Shown here in pieces: positions 4,341-6,550 of a DNA stretch of 6,550 nt. The notes below the pieces were generated by a model. That model did no database searches. It had not been told where the DNA came from and saw only the letters and a list, made by a program, of their open reading frames with translations. The position numbers were made by a program, and so were the translations under genes. This DNA comes from an uncultured Sulfolobales archaeon (GTDB lineage Archaea; Thermoproteota; Thermoprotei_A; Sulfolobales; Desulfurococcaceae), in assembly GCA_938003605.1 (NCBI GenBank), contig CALKYD010000092.1:1-6550 (forward strand). Direction: 5' to 3'. Every line of letters starts with the position of its first letter. Positions within the stretch are counted from its first letter, which is position 1.

Positions 4341-6550
4341 TTGAAGGTAAGTGAGCCAGAGCTATCAAGTAAGTTCCTTGAATCCCTAGGGTATGCGAAG
4401 TATAGATGTAGGATCTGCGGCGAAGAATTCTACAGCCTTTTACCTAGAGATACTTGCCCTGATTCACCGTGTAGTAAGTATGAATTCCTCTACAGCAATT
4501 ACCCAAGTATTAGAAGACTGGATGTAGAGAGCTCTAGACGAGCATTCATAGACTTTTTCACTAGGAACAATCATGGCTACGTAGAGCCGTATCCTGTTGT
4601 AGCTAAGTGGAGGGATGACTTATACTTAACTATAGCAAGCATAGTGGTCTTTCAGCCAGCAGTAACTGAGGGCATAAGCGAGCCCCCATATAATCCACTA
4701 GTGATAGTCCAGCCATGCATTAGGCTTGAAGATATAGACTACATAGGTATGACCTTTGGAAGGCACCTCACTTCATTTGAAATGGGAGGACACCACGCGT
4801 TCAATAGCTCTAGCAAATCAATATACTGGGTTGATGAAACGTTAGAATATGCTTTCAAGTTCTTTAGTGAGGAAATAGGAGTTCCGCCTGAGCGAATAGC
4901 CTTTAAACCGTCCTGGTGGGAAGGCGGAGGTAATGCAGGGCCTGCTTACGAAGTGTTAGTCGACGGACTTGAAGTAGCTACACTAGTCTTCATGAAGTAT
5001 AAGTCGTTGAATGGCAGTTACGAACCCATGAAGTTAACAGTCGTTGATACAGGCTATGGCGTGGAGAGAATATCGTGGCTAACAAAGCAAGCTCCAACAG
5101 CTTTCCACTCAACTTACGGCGATTTAGTCAGCAGATTCTTCAATATACTGGGGTTAGAGGAGTTGGGCCATGAGCTGCTTAGAAGGATCGTGTATGAAAC
5201 CAGCTACTCAAGGCCTAAGAGCTTTGACGAGCTCTTCGAACTACTGTCCCAGAAGGGCTTAAAGGAGTACCAGAATGCATTAATGAAAAACATCCTGGCT
5301 TACACACTGCTAGATCACTATAAGACTCTGCTCCTACTGCTATCCGATGGAGTAGTTCCCTCAAACACCGGTGAAGGATACCTAGCTAGGTTAGTCTTGA
5401 GGAGAAGCCTTAGAACAATGCACTTAATTGGAGTTGAATTAAGGGAATTAGATGACGTTGTACAGGAACTGTTGAGAGAGCTAATTAATTACTTCAAGGA
5501 TAAGTATGTTTACAGCAAGTTCTATAAGTGCAGGAACTATATTACTGAAGTAGTTTCAGATGAAGTAAGGAAGTACGTTTACACGCTTGAGCGTGGAATG
5601 AAGGTTATCGATAAGATCATTATGCAGAAAGGTAGCTTAACTGAGGAGGAGTTAGTTGAACTCTACGACTCATACGGCATCCCACCCGAAATAGTGAGGG
5701 AAAGAGCTCTCGGCATTAATGCACAAGTAGTTATTCCGAAAGAATTCTACACTAATATTGCTAAGAAGCACTCTCAGGCAATATCAAGGCATGAGGCGAT
5801 TGATGCAGCTCTACTGGAATGGACATCAACATTCCCAGAGACTAAGGCCCTATTCCACGAATACCCTTACGAGACTAAGTTTACTGCAAAAGTTATTGGT
5901 GTTAAAGGGAATATGTTAATTCTTGATCAAACGTTATTCTACCCCGCTTCCGGAGGACAAGATCATGATGTTGGCTTCATATACTTCAGTGATGGCAGGA
6001 GAGCTGATGTAAAGAAGGTGCTGAAAGTAGGCAGCGTGATCATCCATGAGCTTGGCAGTCCAATAACAGCCACTCCAGGAGAGCCAATTATTGGAGAAGT
6101 AGATTGGTTGAGGAGATATAAATTGATGAGACATCACACTGCCACGCACATAGTTTTAGCAGCTGCTCGAAGAGTGCTTGGAGAACATGTTAAGCAAGCT
6201 GGCGCTGAAAAAACTGTTGAAAAAGCAAGACTGGATATAACTCACTATAAGAGCTTAAGTAGAGACGAGCTAAGGAAGATCGAGGAAGTAGCTAACAGCA
6301 TAATTGATCATAGGATAGGCATTAGAGTGCACTATTTAGGCAAGTTTGATGCCGAGAGGAAGTTTGGCGTAGGGATATATCAAGGTGGGCCAACCATAGC
6401 TCCAGTCATAAGGATAGTTGAAATACCCGGCTGGGACGCTCAAGCATGTTATGGAACTCACATACAGAACACAGGTGAAGTCGGCTGCATAATGATAGTT
6501 GATTCAAGAAGAATACAGGATGGTGTGTTGAGGCTTGAATTCGTTGCTGG
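4341..6550 (+). CDS. alaS: Alanyl-tRNA synthetase, 3' end cut by the window edge
   Basis: The frame is open for 736 codons to the right edge. The protein attaches alanine to tRNA-Ala and clears mischarged Ser/Gly. An archaeal-type N-terminal extension has a probable zinc site, C23/C26/C39/C44. The class II catalytic core follows, with the motif 2 region RLEDIDYIG from R128, FEMGGHHAF, WWEGGGNAG, and motif 3 GYGVER (238-243). EGYLARLVLRRSLR marks the tRNA-recognition region. The editing domain has SGGQ ending at Q540, the zinc ligands HTATH (H599, H603) and CYGTH (C703, H707), and RIQDGVLRLEF near the edge. Archaeal AlaRS is about 900 residues, so roughly 160, mainly the C-Ala domain, are missing. 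The start is TTG, with AGAGGT (4328-4333) as ribosome-binding site; no ATG exists nearby, and an in-frame GTG at 4281 inside rpl12 has no such support. It follows rpl12 by 16 bases and is probably co-transcribed. Confidence 0.96.
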   Translation, partial: MKVSEPELSSKFLESLGYAKYRCRICGEEFYSLLPRDTCPDSPCSKYEFLYSNYPSIRRLDVESSRRAFIDFFTRNNHGYVEPYPVVAKWRDDLYLTIASIVVFQPAVTEGISEPPYNPLVIVQPCIRLEDIDYIGMTFGRHLTSFEMGGHHAFNSSSKSIYWVDETLEYAFKFFSEEIGVPPERIAFKPSWWEGGGNAGPAYEVLVDGLEVATLVFMKYKSLNGSYEPMKLTVVDTGYGVERISWLTKQAPTAFHSTYGDLVSRFFNILGLEELGHELLRRIVYETSYSRPKSFDELFELLSQKGLKEYQNALMKNILAYTLLDHYKTLLLLLSDGVVPSNTGEGYLARLVLRRSLRTMHLIGVELRELDDVVQELLRELINYFKDKYVYSKFYKCRNYITEVVSDEVRKYVYTLERGMKVIDKIIMQKGSLTEEELVELYDSYGIPPEIVRERALGINAQVVIPKEFYTNIAKKHSQAISRHEAIDAALLEWTSTFPETKALFHEYPYETKFTAKVIGVKGNMLILDQTLFYPASGGQDHDVGFIYFSDGRRADVKKVLKVGSVIIHELGSPITATPGEPIIGEVDWLRRYKLMRHHTATHIVLAAARRVLGEHVKQAGAEKTVEKARLDITHYKSLSRDELRKIEEVANSIIDHRIGIRVHYLGKFDAERKFGVGIYQGGPTIAPVIRIVEIPGWDAQACYGTHIQNTGEVGCIMIVDSRRIQDGVLRLEFVA

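Noticed and set aside
5934..6149. Minus-strand reading frame of 71 codons inside alaS
   Set aside because: It lies fully opposite the conserved editing domain, with no ribosome-binding site and no recognisable protein features. The other minus-strand frames opposite the genes are the same kind of shadow.

Overview
The window reads as part of a hyperthermophilic crenarchaeal (Thermoproteota) chromosome. The proteins are of archaeal type: Spt5 with one KOW domain, a P0-like uL10 carrying an L12-like charged tail, a short Sec61-gamma/SecE, and an alanyl-tRNA synthetase with an N-terminal cysteine cluster. Promoters look like archaeal TATA boxes. Shine-Dalgarno sites match the archaeal GAGGTGA type, and TTG/GTG starts are frequent. 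From memory, the order (prefoldin alpha?)-ftsY-secE-spt5-uL11-uL1-uL10-L12-alaS resembles the Sulfolobales/Desulfurococcales arrangement. I cannot name a genus. Everything real is on the + strand.

Layout. Positions 1-45 hold the last codons of an upstream gene, possibly prefoldin alpha. ftsY (96-977) follows after a short spacer. A 109-base gap (978-1086) holds a small hairpin and a TATA-like box that probably starts the next unit. That unit is secE (1087-1266), spt5/nusG (1295-1753), rpl11 (1755-2261), rpl1 (2263-2910) and rpl10 (2924-3925), with gaps of 28, 1, 1 and 13 bases. A 90-base gap (3926-4015) carries a second TATA-like box and a perfect 9-bp inverted repeat just before rpl12 (4016-4324). 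alaS starts 16 bases after rpl12 and runs off the right edge.

How the genes work together. FtsY and SecE serve co-translational membrane insertion and secretion (SRP receptor and translocon). Spt5 is the RNA polymerase elongation factor. uL11, uL10 and L12 build the GTPase-associated stalk base and stalk, uL1 builds the other (L1) stalk, and AlaRS charges tRNA-Ala. The block is therefore a growth-linked gene-expression cluster.

I found no mobile element, CRISPR array, tRNA, rRNA or unfamiliar gene system. Three points merit a second look: near-perfect nucleotide identity between the tails of rpl10 and rpl12; the inverted repeat that spans the predicted rpl12 transcription start and can cover its ribosome-binding site; and a possible L1-binding fold around the rpl1 start.
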